Shown: piece after piece, positions 27,001 through 34,427 of the stretch
How positions within the stretch are numbered: the stretch's first letter is position 1
Layout of the letters: every line of letters starts with the position of its first letter
Source of the DNA: Streptomyces avidinii
GTDB lineage: Bacteria > Actinomycetota > Actinomycetes > Streptomycetales > Streptomycetaceae
Direction of reading: 5' to 3'
Length of the DNA stretch: 64,000 nt
NCBI RefSeq assembly: GCF_014650695.1
Contig: NZ_BMVL01000002.1
Location: 238,721-302,720 of the forward strand
Program-made: the position numbers and the translations under genes
The notes under the pieces: model-generated
Seen by the model: only the letters and a program-made list of their open reading frames with translations
What the model was told of the DNA's origin: nothing
The model's database searches: none

Positions 27001-28998
27001 GCTGCGCAGCGACCAGTGGCTGCGGTTTGTCTCCAGGGTGAAGACGGTGCCGGGCGAGTGGTGCCAGTAGCCCTGGGTCCCGTTGGTGTTCCAGGAGGAC
27101 CAGAAGACGAGCAGTTCACCGTCGACGTAGTGGAAACCGTGGTTGTACGAGGTCCCGGTCGGCACTCGCAGGTCGTGCGTGAGGAGGGTGGAGTCGGCGT
27201 CGATGACCCGGACCTGGGTCTGGTTGGCGACGATCAGGTACGGCCAGGCCTCCACCACGTTCAGGGCATCCCGTCCCCGGGCGGGGGCCAGTTCGGCCAG
27301 GGCCTCCTCCCAGGAGGGCCAGGCCAGCTCCTCGAAGAGTCCGCCGCGCAGGGTACGGGCGAGGGTTTCGGCGAGGTCGGCCGCGGCGGCGGCGGCCACT
27401 TCCTCGGGGGCGAGTTCCAGGGCTTCGGTGGGCAGCCAGCTCAGGCGCGCGATGGCCTCGGGGACCCCGGGCAGGCCGGCGGCGGTGGAGTCGAGGGCGA
27501 CGTCGCGCATCCACGTGGCCAGCAGCGGGCGGCCTCCGGGCGAGGCGGCCACGCACCGGACGACGTCGGCGCAGCCGTCGCCGAGGCTGCTCAGCGCACG
27601 GCGGAAGGCGGGGTGGAAGCGCTGGTCCGCGGCGAGGGCGAGCAGGTCGCGGCGGTGTTCGCCGTCGGCCCACTCGGACAGGTTCAGGTGGTCGTACCGG
27701 CGGCGGCGGTTCTCGGTCTCGGCCTCGGGGTCGGCGACCGGGACATCCAGGGCGAGCAGCAGGTCGAGGAGGTCGGTGTCCTCGACGCCGACCCGCAGGC
27801 GCGCCTCCCGTTCGGGCCGGTCGAGTTCGGTGCGCAGCTGTCCGGCGCTCCGTTCGACGAGGTCGAGGAGGAGCGGGAGGGTGGGGCGCCGGCCCCAGCC
27901 CGAGTGGCGGGCGGCGTGGAAGCGCTCCAGCCAGCCGGCCGTGCCGTCGGTGCACCGCTGCTCGGCGGGGAGGTCACCGTCGGCGAGCCCGGCGGTGGCG
28001 CCGCACTCCTCCAGGATCTCCAGCCACAGGGCGGTGAACTCGCCGTCGCCGCTGGGCGGCGTCAGCCCGAGGAGGGTGCCGCGGACGGCGGGAACGCGGC
28101 GGGCCAGCGCGACGAGAGCGCCGCGGTGGGCCTTCCACCAGCCGAGCGCGGCGCGCAGGGTGGCGGGCAGGGGCAGCAGTTCGGCGAGGTAGTCCTGCTC
28201 GGGTTCGGTGCCGGTCAGGCCCGCGGCGCGGGCGAGGCGGCGCAGTTCGGCGGCGGCCTGGGCGGAGGGCGGCAGGCCGCCCGCGGTGCGGCGTACGCAC
28301 AGCCGGCGGAAGCGCTCGTAGGCCTCGGCGGGGGTGACGCGGCCGGCCAGGGCCTTGCCGTAGCCGGTGAGCACCTTCACCGGCAGGGCGCCGACGAGGG
28401 CGAATTCGAGGAACACGGCGTCGAGGCGGTCCTCGTCGACGGCCAGCCCGTACTGGGCCTCGGCGGCGCGGGCCCGCCCGAACAGCTGGGCGGCGTAGGT
28501 GGTGTTCTCGACGGCGAGGAAGAGGCGCGCGGCCTGCTCGTGGAAGAGCGGCAGGAAGTGCGGGACGGCCGCGGCGAGGCGGCCGGCGAGTTCGACGCAG
28601 GCGTCGAGGGCGGCCTTGGGCTTGGTCTTGGCCTGCCGGGCGATGCGGTCGAGTTCGGGGACGACGGCGAGGGCGTGGTGGCCGTCCTCGGGGTGGTGGA
28701 CCAGGACCCATTCGGGGAAGCCGAGTGCCTGGCGCTTGCTCAGCCCGACGACGGGCGGCTCGCCCTCGTCCCGTACGAGTCCCAGGAAGCCGGCGGCGAG
28801 GTCCTCGGCCGCGCCCAGTTCGGCGGGAGCGAGCCGGACCACGACGCGGTCGTCACCGAGACCGGGGTGGCGGTAGGAGCGCGCGGTCAGGTCCACGGCG
28901 CCGGGCCCGGCGCCGGTGGTGCCCGGCGGCAGTACGGCACCGGCCCTGAGCAGCAGTTCGGCCTTGTTCATGTCGATGTCTTCCTGGTGCGTGCTCAC
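24073..28998 (-). CDS. Giant protein of unknown function in MoxR/VWA cluster
   Basis: 1641 residues from GTG at 28998 (GTGA overlap with the DUF4132-like gene, GGAGG 10 nt upstream); ATG at 28971 is an alternative. Soluble, with no signal peptide or membrane helix. The first ~550 residues and last ~600 look helical. The middle (about 560-850) is beta-rich with many Trp, Asn and Gly residues (for example SWNTNGTQGYWHHSPG and WVWQQRDQNNDSGWLEYD), suggestive of a beta-propeller-like module. The C-terminus is basic (KVKRTRGRRR). I recognise no catalytic motif. Relatives beside MoxR genes are often just called DNA-binding or hypothetical; E. coli YehI (1210 residues) occupies the similar position. 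It is probably the large effector or scaffold of the system. Confidence 0.75.
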   Translation of the reverse strand: MSTHQEDIDMNKAELLLRAGAVLPPGTTGAGPGAVDLTARSYRHPGLGDDRVVVRLAPAELGAAEDLAAGFLGLVRDEGEPPVVGLSKRQALGFPEWVLVHHPEDGHHALAVVPELDRIARQAKTKPKAALDACVELAGRLAAAVPHFLPLFHEQAARLFLAVENTTYAAQLFGRARAAEAQYGLAVDEDRLDAVFLEFALVGALPVKVLTGYGKALAGRVTPAEAYERFRRLCVRRTAGGLPPSAQAAAELRRLARAAGLTGTEPEQDYLAELLPLPATLRAALGWWKAHRGALVALARRVPAVRGTLLGLTPPSGDGEFTALWLEILEECGATAGLADGDLPAEQRCTDGTAGWLERFHAARHSGWGRRPTLPLLLDLVERSAGQLRTELDRPEREARLRVGVEDTDLLDLLLALDVPVADPEAETENRRRRYDHLNLSEWADGEHRRDLLALAADQRFHPAFRRALSSLGDGCADVVRCVAASPGGRPLLATWMRDVALDSTAAGLPGVPEAIARLSWLPTEALELAPEEVAAAAAADLAETLARTLRGGLFEELAWPSWEEALAELAPARGRDALNVVEAWPYLIVANQTQVRVIDADSTLLTHDLRVPTGTSYNHGFHYVDGELLVFWSSWNTNGTQGYWHHSPGTVFTLETNRSHWSLRSDHLSLPLPGGGRATGGGVLHRGDTKLPDERPLLSDGTSYWVWQQRDQNNDSGWLEYDPVGAAYGRFSLPAFLADAERAHPENVRRATHGNRLRPTPTVAGSVLGEPTDGLLGWRTVRVPDNGWEGTDTGGRTVTVPEGRDMPVAALVLPGDDRPRVLSQHWQELSITDPDGVVTARSRDGHRRRSVFGTGSVDLPPLSHWYALRPRDTEGSTALRAADRETVAALLKSAAAAEKAADLPDLVSAALPRITAPEIIGGIVEVLRFTLTQQKSLDAIAARLHPDTTPAEEREQGPGDRLIADGLSGLIGPGYYRWNGESDAAHYTLTEIGAARTRTEAAPVPGLLHFDTPALPYWSFTWTPLLDQPAAVAYRAVTVAPTDEQREGLLTLLGTVDALGLASAEGSADHWRRVLLRLDRQHLLTPDGERNVHHRSLLPLGGGAVLALTEHSESVPEGHEFGALLYDPTGRFTVPGPYSVRGDAPLGDRERGAGWLTAFLGAAAEHGPAPFRPEAAEEFSRLTGVSGALARLVLAGLPAVDSYERNFLEPELRTALGVKAADAAHARDELKTLDAELRRAVVGALLPADPAKLWSEGPDVAAAAEVWNRRVGRRTPVPDWLATEAARAVGGSWPAHRALAALLDPAASRELSVDVAWTVKGDHVEPAEPATSPFTASVLTGTLAMAAWLAHRLPAGDAVRAALPPVLTAVRQRLAAPELLLEIGHYTSLPAFRSAAGTPTETGEGYERYGAVVMATHDDQPKPALRPALLDSTGSDPYLPALRGDDQRPSAAETALRTAHDPRFAALLADPGAPAAGSAGADGTWWPQDPSRSVPDLVEEVSERHGLGADAATLYLTLLAMPDPTDRNTARWTGWKPARLKAARAELAATDLVVTAGRSRAGRSLFLPGGWADMPSPTLPVEQWKLPLYGLGAGDRPSLGVLVPAEPAAELFRRAWQRVREGDLPRFEELKVKRTRGRRR

Positions 28999-29861
28999 GC
29001 GTCCCCGCCCTCCTCGATCTTGCGCCCGGCGTACAGTGCCGCGGCCATCCGCATGCCTTCGGACCAGGCCACCGGTCCGACCTCGGTCAGGCGTACCGCC
29101 CGGCCGTCCTCGTCGTGCCAGCTCAGTGCGCCGGTGGTGGTCTCTTCGTCGTAATAGGGTTCGCCGATCCACACGTTGGCCTCGGCGGCGGATCCGGAGT
29201 CCCGGACCTTGCAGGTGGCGTAGCCGCCGGAGACCCGGTAGCCGAGGCTCGTGGCCCGGGCGGCGAGGCTGAAGCGGGTGGGGAAGACCCCGCCCGCGTA
29301 GTCGCGGACCTCGGTGGCGGTGGCGGCGGTCTCGGCCGGCTTGTGCCAGGTCGCCCGGTGGATCTGCTCGACCCGCTGCACGATGCCCAGCTCGGCCGCG
29401 AAGTCCCGTACGTCGTCCAGGTCGGGCAGCAGCACCGGGTGCGGGAGGGTCACCGTGCGCGGGGAGAGCCGTACGGTCTCGCCGTCGAGGTTGACCACCT
29501 TCAGCTCGCCGGAGGCGGTGGCGTCCCGCAGGAAGCCCACCTCGTCCGGATCGTCACCGAGGACGGCCACATCGCGCAGGGCGCCCTGCCAGGCCTCGTC
29601 CGGCCAGACCCGGGCGAGCAGTTCGGTCGGCACCGGCAGCGAGGACACCATCCAGCTGTCGACCTGTGCGATGCAGGCCGCCTCGTGCCGGTCGAGCCAT
29701 TCGGCCAGCCTGCGCAGCCGGTCCACCTCAGGATGGTCCTTCAGTGCCTTGGGCAGTGTCTTCAACTGCCGTCCCGCTGTCCGCCCGGTGGCGGACCTCG
29801 CCGCCACCCGTCCCTCCACCAGGGCGATCTCGTACCCCTCGCCCGCTGCCAGCCAAGCCAT
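28995..29861 (-). CDS. DUF4132-like protein heading the MoxR/VWA cluster
   Basis: 288 residues from ATG at 29861 with GGAGGGG upstream. The DUF4132-type region is recognisable from segments such as LDGETVRLSPRTVTLPHPVLLPDLDD and FAAELGIVQRVEQIHRATWH, a domain otherwise found at the C-terminus of large YehI/MolR-type proteins. Here it is a separate small protein followed at once (GTGA) by the giant protein, so together they may correspond to a split YehI. Soluble; catalytic residues unknown. It is the first gene of the minus-strand unit, so its leader probably carries the promoter. Confidence 0.75.
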   Translation of the reverse strand: MAWLAAGEGYEIALVEGRVAARSATGRTAGRQLKTLPKALKDHPEVDRLRRLAEWLDRHEAACIAQVDSWMVSSLPVPTELLARVWPDEAWQGALRDVAVLGDDPDEVGFLRDATASGELKVVNLDGETVRLSPRTVTLPHPVLLPDLDDVRDFAAELGIVQRVEQIHRATWHKPAETAATATEVRDYAGGVFPTRFSLAARATSLGYRVSGGYATCKVRDSGSAAEANVWIGEPYYDEETTTGALSWHDEDGRAVRLTEVGPVAWSEGMRMAAALYAGRKIEEGGDA

Positions 29862-29908
29862 CAGACCGTGCCCCTCCGCCTGTCCCGTCCGGTTCCGCGC
29901 AGCCCTGA

Positions 29909-29930
29909 CAGGGGGGAGCCGACCCCCCTG
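29909..29930. promoter_or_regulatory. GC hairpin in leader of the DUF4132-like gene
   Basis: CAGGGGGG / CCCCCCTG arms around AGCCGA, 48 bp upstream of the start at 29861. It could be an operator or a leader RNA hairpin. The rest of the 202-bp spacer up to the divergent lipoprotein gene shows no clear promoter pair. Confidence 0.4.
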
Positions 29931-30063
29931 AGCTGCGGTATGCCGGGAGACTAGCGAGGGCCACTGACAACGCCCACGCGAGGGCCCTCGGTAGGTTGAA
30001 TGTCCGGTTCTGGGTAGTGTTTCCGGGACAGCGCGCACAGCGGCACCGGCTCGGGGTGGGGTT

Positions 30064-30810
30064 ATGGGACGTCAGATACGTGTGTCCGGTGCAGTACTGG
30101 TGGCGCTGCTGCTGGCGGCCGCGGCCGGTTGCTCCGATCCGGTCGCGCCGGGCGGCGGGGACCCGAAGGCGTCCGCACCCGCGGGCTCGCCCTCCTCCGA
30201 AGCGCCGAAGCCCCCGAATTCACCGGGCGACGACGCCAAACCGGCCGGCGGGGACGTACTGCCGGGTTTGGTCAACGCCGCCGAGGCGCGGACCCGGCTG
30301 GCGGCGCTCAAGGTGGCCCCGGTCGGCACGATGGCCGGCTACAGCAGGGACAAGTTCACGCACTGGGCGCAACAGGGCAACAAGTGCGACACCCGCGAGG
30401 TCGTCCTCAAGCGCGACGGCACCGGGGTCACTCAGGATGCCGAGTGCAAGGCGGTGTCCGGCAACTGGAAGAGCCTCTACGACGGGGTGGTCGTCACCGA
30501 GGCGGGGAAGATGGACATCGACCACATGGTGCCGCTCGCCGAGGGCTGGCGCTCCGGCGCGGCCGGCTGGGACTCCGCCCGGCGCAAGGCCTTCGCCAAC
30601 GACCTGACCCGTCCTCAGCTGCTGGCCGTGACCGCGGCCTCGAACCGCTCCAAGGGCGACCAGAGCCCGGACCTGTGGCAGCCGCCGGACAAGGCGAGCT
30701 GGTGCCAGTACGGGCGGGCCTGGACCACCGTGAAATCGACGTACGAACTGACCGTCACCGAACCGGAGAAGAAAATGCTCACCACGATGCTGGACACCTG
30801 CGCCTCATGA
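30064..30810 (+). CDS. Lipoprotein HNH nuclease family protein (DUF1524-like)
   Basis: 248 residues from ATG at 30064. Lipobox AAGC with C23, then a Pro/Ser/Gly linker to about residue 65. The C-terminal domain carries the HNH motif DIDHMVPLAEGW (catalytic H154), followed by NDLTRPQLLAVTAASNRSKGD, which supplies the later Asn and Lys of DUF1524/GmrSD-C-type nucleases. Exported and anchored, so it would act on extracellular DNA. Cysteines at either end of the domain could form disulphides. It is divergent from the MoxR/VWA cluster across 202 bp and overlaps the next gene by 4 bp (ATGA). Confidence 0.87.
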   Translation: MGRQIRVSGAVLVALLLAAAAGCSDPVAPGGGDPKASAPAGSPSSEAPKPPNSPGDDAKPAGGDVLPGLVNAAEARTRLAALKVAPVGTMAGYSRDKFTHWAQQGNKCDTREVVLKRDGTGVTQDAECKAVSGNWKSLYDGVVVTEAGKMDIDHMVPLAEGWRSGAAGWDSARRKAFANDLTRPQLLAVTAASNRSKGDQSPDLWQPPDKASWCQYGRAWTTVKSTYELTVTEPEKKMLTTMLDTCAS

Positions 30811-31076
30811 CGCAGCCGCACCAGTGGCAGGACGAGGTGCTCGCCGGGCCGGGCGGCGCCATGACCGACGAGGTCGGTGTGATCACCGGCCCGCTGACGC
30901 TGCGCAGCACCGAGGTGGCCGGGGGGCTGCTCCGGTTCGACGTCCAGTACAAGGACGCCGACGAGTGGTACACGCTCACAGGCAGCCCCCGGCCCCACCA
31001 CGGCGACCCGGCCGCCGTGCACGCCGCCGCCCTCGCGGCGATCCGCACGGGCGGCGGAGCGCAGGCCCCGACCTGA
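30807..31076 (+). CDS. Small hypothetical protein coupled to HNH lipoprotein
   Basis: 89 residues from ATG at 30807, overlapping the nuclease stop (ATGA). No signal peptide. A compact beta-rich sequence (VGVITGPLTLRSTEVAGGLL, YKDADEWYTLTGSP) with no cysteine. Because of coupling it may serve the nuclease, for example as a cytoplasmic partner or inhibitor, but no similarity supports this. Family not recognised. Confidence 0.65.
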   Translation: MTQPHQWQDEVLAGPGGAMTDEVGVITGPLTLRSTEVAGGLLRFDVQYKDADEWYTLTGSPRPHHGDPAAVHAAALAAIRTGGGAQAPT

Positions 31077-31445
31077 GAGGACGGCTCGGCGGACGGCCCG
31101 GCGACAGCCTTCGGCGTCGTGCGGGATCCACGTGCCTCCATGTCGGTGACCGGGCATCTCGCGGAACTCCGGTCAGAGCCTCGAACGTTCCCACCGACGC
31201 CGTCATGCTCCCGCCTCGTGCGGTCCTCACCGGCGCGGCACGACCGCGGTCAACCGGGCCGGCAACGGTGAGGGGTGGGAACGCGTGGCGATTCGGCTCG
31301 CGAAGCCGACGTACGGGCATACCCGACGAGCGCGCGCTCCTGGGTGCGGCTGCCGATCCTTGCCCACGGCCCGTCGGCCACCACCGGGTCGGTCCCCCGG
31401 CGGGGTGTGCCTGACCTGCACGGCAGCTCGGCCCCGTCGGCCCTC
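31077..31445. other. 369-bp gap without a recognisable gene
   Basis: Lies between the small coupled gene (+) and the end of the frameshifted beta-propeller gene (-). Several open frames cross it, but none has a ribosome site plus plausible protein. No strong hairpin was noticed. Confidence 0.5.
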
Positions 31446-32194
31446 TCAGCGCTCGGGTGCAGCGGAGACGGCGATGCCCAGCGGCCTGGCGCCCGCCGCG
31501 AGGCGGCGGGTCGCTCCGCTGTCCAGGTCGACGACCGTGATGCCGTTCCAGTAGCCGCCACGACGGTGACATCGAAGGAGTCGTGGCCGGTGACGTAGAC
31601 CTCGGCGCCGTCCCGCGACACGTCCACGTCGAAGGGTCTGCGGCCCACCGGCACCACGGCGGTGACCTCGCGCCGCGCCGTGTCGAGGACCTCAAGGACG
31701 CCGGTGGTGCCGGGCACGTTGACCCCGACGTAGGCGTGCGCGCCGTCGGGCGAGAGGGTGCCCATGCCGCCGACGCGGTACTCGCCGTCGGTGACGGGGC
31801 CGGTGCCCGTTCGGTGCGGGATCAGGGCCACCCGTACCCGGGTGCGGGTGTCGACGACGGCGACACCCTCGGCGGTGGCCACCCAGGCACGGCCGTCCGC
31901 GCCCACGGCCAGTCCGTACGGGGCCCTGCCCACGGCGACCGAGGCGACGGCGCCGTGCCGGGGGTCCACGAACGTCACGGTGTCGGCCCCGAAGTCGGCG
32001 GTCAGGAGCAGCCCCTGCGGGGTGGGCGCGGTGGCGGGCAACGGGTCGGCGGCGGAGGGCGCCGGAGCCGGCGGCGCGGACGCCGCGTTCGGACTGCAGG
32101 CGCCGAGCAGCAGGACCGCGGCGAGCGCCGTGCCCACGGCCGCCGCGTCGCCGCGGCGGGCCCCGTCGAGGAGGAGTCGGTCGTGCGCGTTCAT
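31446..32194 (-). pseudogene. YncE-like beta-propeller lipoprotein, single-base frameshift
   Basis: Start ATG at 32194 with AGAGGGA upstream; lipobox LLGAC. Beta-propeller blades of the YncE/lactonase type follow: TADFGADTVTFVDPRHGAV, PYGLAVGADGRAWVATAEGVAVVD, GTLSPDGAHAYVGV, PFDVDVSRDGAEVYVTG. After SFDVTVV (about 31560) the natural continuation GYWNGITVVDLDSGATRRLA...PLGIAVSAAPER lies one frame off and ends at a TGA at 31446-31448. The span is 749 bp, exactly one base short of 250 codons, so a single deleted base explains it. It is either a recent pseudogene or a sequencing error. An intact product would be an exported binding or scaffold protein. Confidence 0.8.
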
Positions 32195-32358
32195 GGTGTC
32201 CCTCTCGGCTCCGGGCGGGGAGGGCCGGGTACGTCCTCCCGCTCCGCCGTCCATGCTCGCCGCGCCGGAGCCCCCGGCGGGTCCGACCGGCGGACGGAGC
32301 GTGCGGGCGGTCCGGAGGACACCGGGGTCGACCGATCGGCTGATGCGGGACGGCTCGA

Positions 32359-32892
32359 TCAGGCCTCGTACTCGGTGAGGTCGATGCCGTGGACCCGCAC
32401 GGAGGTCCCGTACCGGGGGTCGGTGGTGTCGCGTTCCATCACCATGCCCAGTTTGCGGATCACGTTCTCGGAATCGGTGTTGCTCATCCGGTTGATCGCG
32501 ACGACCCGGTCCAGGCCGCGGTCCTGGAGCGCGAACTCCAAGGTGGCGTGGGCGGCCTCGGAGGCATAGCCCTGGCCCCAGTACTGGCGGCCGAGGCGCC
32601 AGCTGATCTGCACGTCCGCCCGGGCGTCCGGCAGGTTCTCCAGGACCGAGAGGCCGACGGCGCCGATGAGCTCGCCGGAGCCGAGCAGCTCGACGGCGAA
32701 GAGCCCGAAGCCCTCGTCGTCCCACTCCTCCTCCCAGCGCTCGATCTCCTCGGCCGTCTCGTCCAGGCCGAGGGTGGAGCCCTCGCCGATCCAGCGCATC
32801 ACCTCCGGGTCGGCGTTGATCTCCGACAGGGGGACGAGGTCGTCGTCGGTCCAGCGGCGGAGGAGGAGTCGGGGGGTACGGATCTCGGTCAT
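32359..32892 (-). CDS. GNAT acetyltransferase (RimJ/RimL-like)
   Basis: 177 residues from ATG at 32892. Begins TEIRTPRLLLRRWTDDDLVPL, the hallmark of RimJ/RimL-type N-acetyltransferases. The acetyl-CoA-binding motif A region is RQYWGQGYASEAAHATLEFAL (Q/R-x-x-G-x-G/A variant), followed by the NxxSxxVxxKLGM motif (NTDSENVIRKLGMVMER). The substrate could be a protein N-terminus, amino sugar or small amine; it cannot be predicted. Monocistronic with a divergent sulfite-oxidase-like gene upstream. Confidence 0.88.
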   Translation of the reverse strand: MTEIRTPRLLLRRWTDDDLVPLSEINADPEVMRWIGEGSTLGLDETAEEIERWEEEWDDEGFGLFAVELLGSGELIGAVGLSVLENLPDARADVQISWRLGRQYWGQGYASEAAHATLEFALQDRGLDRVVAINRMSNTDSENVIRKLGMVMERDTTDPRYGTSVRVHGIDLTEYEA

Positions 32893-33041
32893 GCCCACAT
32901 CCTGCCGAAATTCCGCCGACCAGCGGTAATCGGCCGTTGCGGTGGTGTTGCGGGTTCGTGGCAGGCACCGCGGGAAGGTTCCCGCGGCTCGCCGCGGACC
33001 TCTACGGTCCGTGGGAACCGCGACCAAGGAGTGCTCCTGCC

Positions 33042-34340
33042 ATGTCCTTCGATCTGTCGGACGAGAACCGGTACGACCGCACGCGCCTGCGGCAGTGGGC
33101 GCGCGGCCGCGCCCGCTCCGCCGGGGTGGACCGCCGTGACCTGCTGAGGCTGTTCGCGGTGGGCGCCGCCGCCGGATCGCTGGGCGTGGCGGCCGGCGGC
33201 GCCTCGGCCTCGGCGGCGCCGACCGCGGCGGGCGCGCCGGGCGTACCCCTCGCCGACCCGGTACCCCGTACGGTCAAGGCGCTGCCGCCCGAGCTGTTCA
33301 CCCTTCGCGGTACGAACGCGGAGACGAACTTCGCGGCGCTGCGCGGCACGGGCCCGCTCACCCCGATCGACCGGTTCTTCGTCCGCAACCACACCTCGAC
33401 CCCGCGGATCGACGCCCGCGGGTGGCGGCTGAAGGTGTGGGGCGACGGGCTCGCGGGCGGCCCGCTGGAGCTGTCGTACGAGCGGCTGCGCGCCCTGCGT
33501 CCGGTGGAGCGGACGCTGTTCATCGAGTGCGCGGGCAACGGCCGGAGCTTCTACACCGCACAGCAGGGTCAGCCGGTCACCGGCACCGCGTGGACCCTGG
33601 GCGCGATCGGCGTCGCACGCTGGCGCGGCGCACGGCTGTCGGACGTCCTGCGCCTGGCGGGCGTGACCCGCGGCGCCGTGGACGTGCTGCCGAGCGGGCT
33701 GGACGACGAGGTGGTGGCGAACGGTGTGAACCTGGGCCGGGTGCGGCGCCCGCTGCCGGTCGCCAAGGCGCTGGACGACGTACTGCTGGCCTACGAGATG
33801 AACGGGCAGCCGCTGCCGCCGGACCACGGCGGGCCGGTCCGCCTGGTCGTACCGGACTGGGTCGGGATCTCCTCGATCAAGTGGGTCGGGGACATCGAGG
33901 TGAGCGACGAGCCGCTGTACTCCCCGTGGAACACCGACATGTACCGGCTGTTCGGGCCCGAGCATCCGGCGCAGGGCGGTGAGCCGCTGACCCGGCAGAC
34001 CCTCAAGAGCGCCTTCGAGCTGGAGCTGGGTGCCACCGTCCCGGTGGACCGGACCCGGCTGCTGACCGGCCGTTCCTGGTCGGGAGCGGCCCCGGTCACC
34101 CGGATCGACGTCAGCACGGACGGCGGCGGCCACTGGCGGCGCGCCCGGCTGCACGACACTCCGCGCCGGGGCGGCTGGGTGCGCTGGTCGGTGCCGTGGA
34201 CCCCCCGGGCCAGGGGTGCGACGTCGCTGCTGGCGCGGGCGACCGACGCGACCGGGCGGACGCAGCCCGATCGGTCGGTCCACAACACGCAGGGCTACCT
34301 CTTCGACGCGGTGGTCCGCCATCCGGTGACGGTGGTCTGA
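33042..34340 (+). CDS. TAT-exported sulfite-oxidase-family molybdoenzyme
   Basis: 432 residues from ATG at 33042 with AAGGAG upstream. A twin-arginine signal (DRRDLLRLFAVGAAAG) is followed by the molybdopterin-binding domain with the Mo-coordinating Cys in LFIECAGNGRSFY (C163), then the C-terminal Mo-cofactor dimerisation domain (GAAPVTRIDVSTDGGGHWRRARL). Folded with cofactor in the cytoplasm and exported by Tat. Likely substrates are sulfite or related S- or N-oxo compounds. No heme or cytochrome partner gene is adjacent, so the electron acceptor is unknown. The G/C-rich 87-bp spacer to the next convergent gene contains GGGCCCCGGG-type palindromes that may terminate both. Confidence 0.87.
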   Translation: MSFDLSDENRYDRTRLRQWARGRARSAGVDRRDLLRLFAVGAAAGSLGVAAGGASASAAPTAAGAPGVPLADPVPRTVKALPPELFTLRGTNAETNFAALRGTGPLTPIDRFFVRNHTSTPRIDARGWRLKVWGDGLAGGPLELSYERLRALRPVERTLFIECAGNGRSFYTAQQGQPVTGTAWTLGAIGVARWRGARLSDVLRLAGVTRGAVDVLPSGLDDEVVANGVNLGRVRRPLPVAKALDDVLLAYEMNGQPLPPDHGGPVRLVVPDWVGISSIKWVGDIEVSDEPLYSPWNTDMYRLFGPEHPAQGGEPLTRQTLKSAFELELGATVPVDRTRLLTGRSWSGAAPVTRIDVSTDGGGHWRRARLHDTPRRGGWVRWSVPWTPRARGATSLLARATDATGRTQPDRSVHNTQGYLFDAVVRHPVTVV

Positions 34341-34427
34341 CCGGGGCCGGGGCCGGCGACCGGGGCCGGGGCAGGGCAGGAGCCGGGCCGGCGACCGGGC
34401 CCCGGGCCCGGGGTGGGGCCTTCGCGC

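Noticed and set aside
22717..29154. A 2145-codon open frame on the + strand opposite the moxR and giant genes
   Set aside because: Its Gly/Arg/Val-rich text is the typical antisense shadow of high-GC coding DNA. The minus strand has the Walker motifs, ribosome sites and start/stop overlaps.
31250..31445. Frame-1 continuation of the beta-propeller gene as the real C-terminus
   Set aside because: After 31560 this frame is Arg/Ser/Pro-rich without propeller features, while the next frame gives a perfect blade and a stop.
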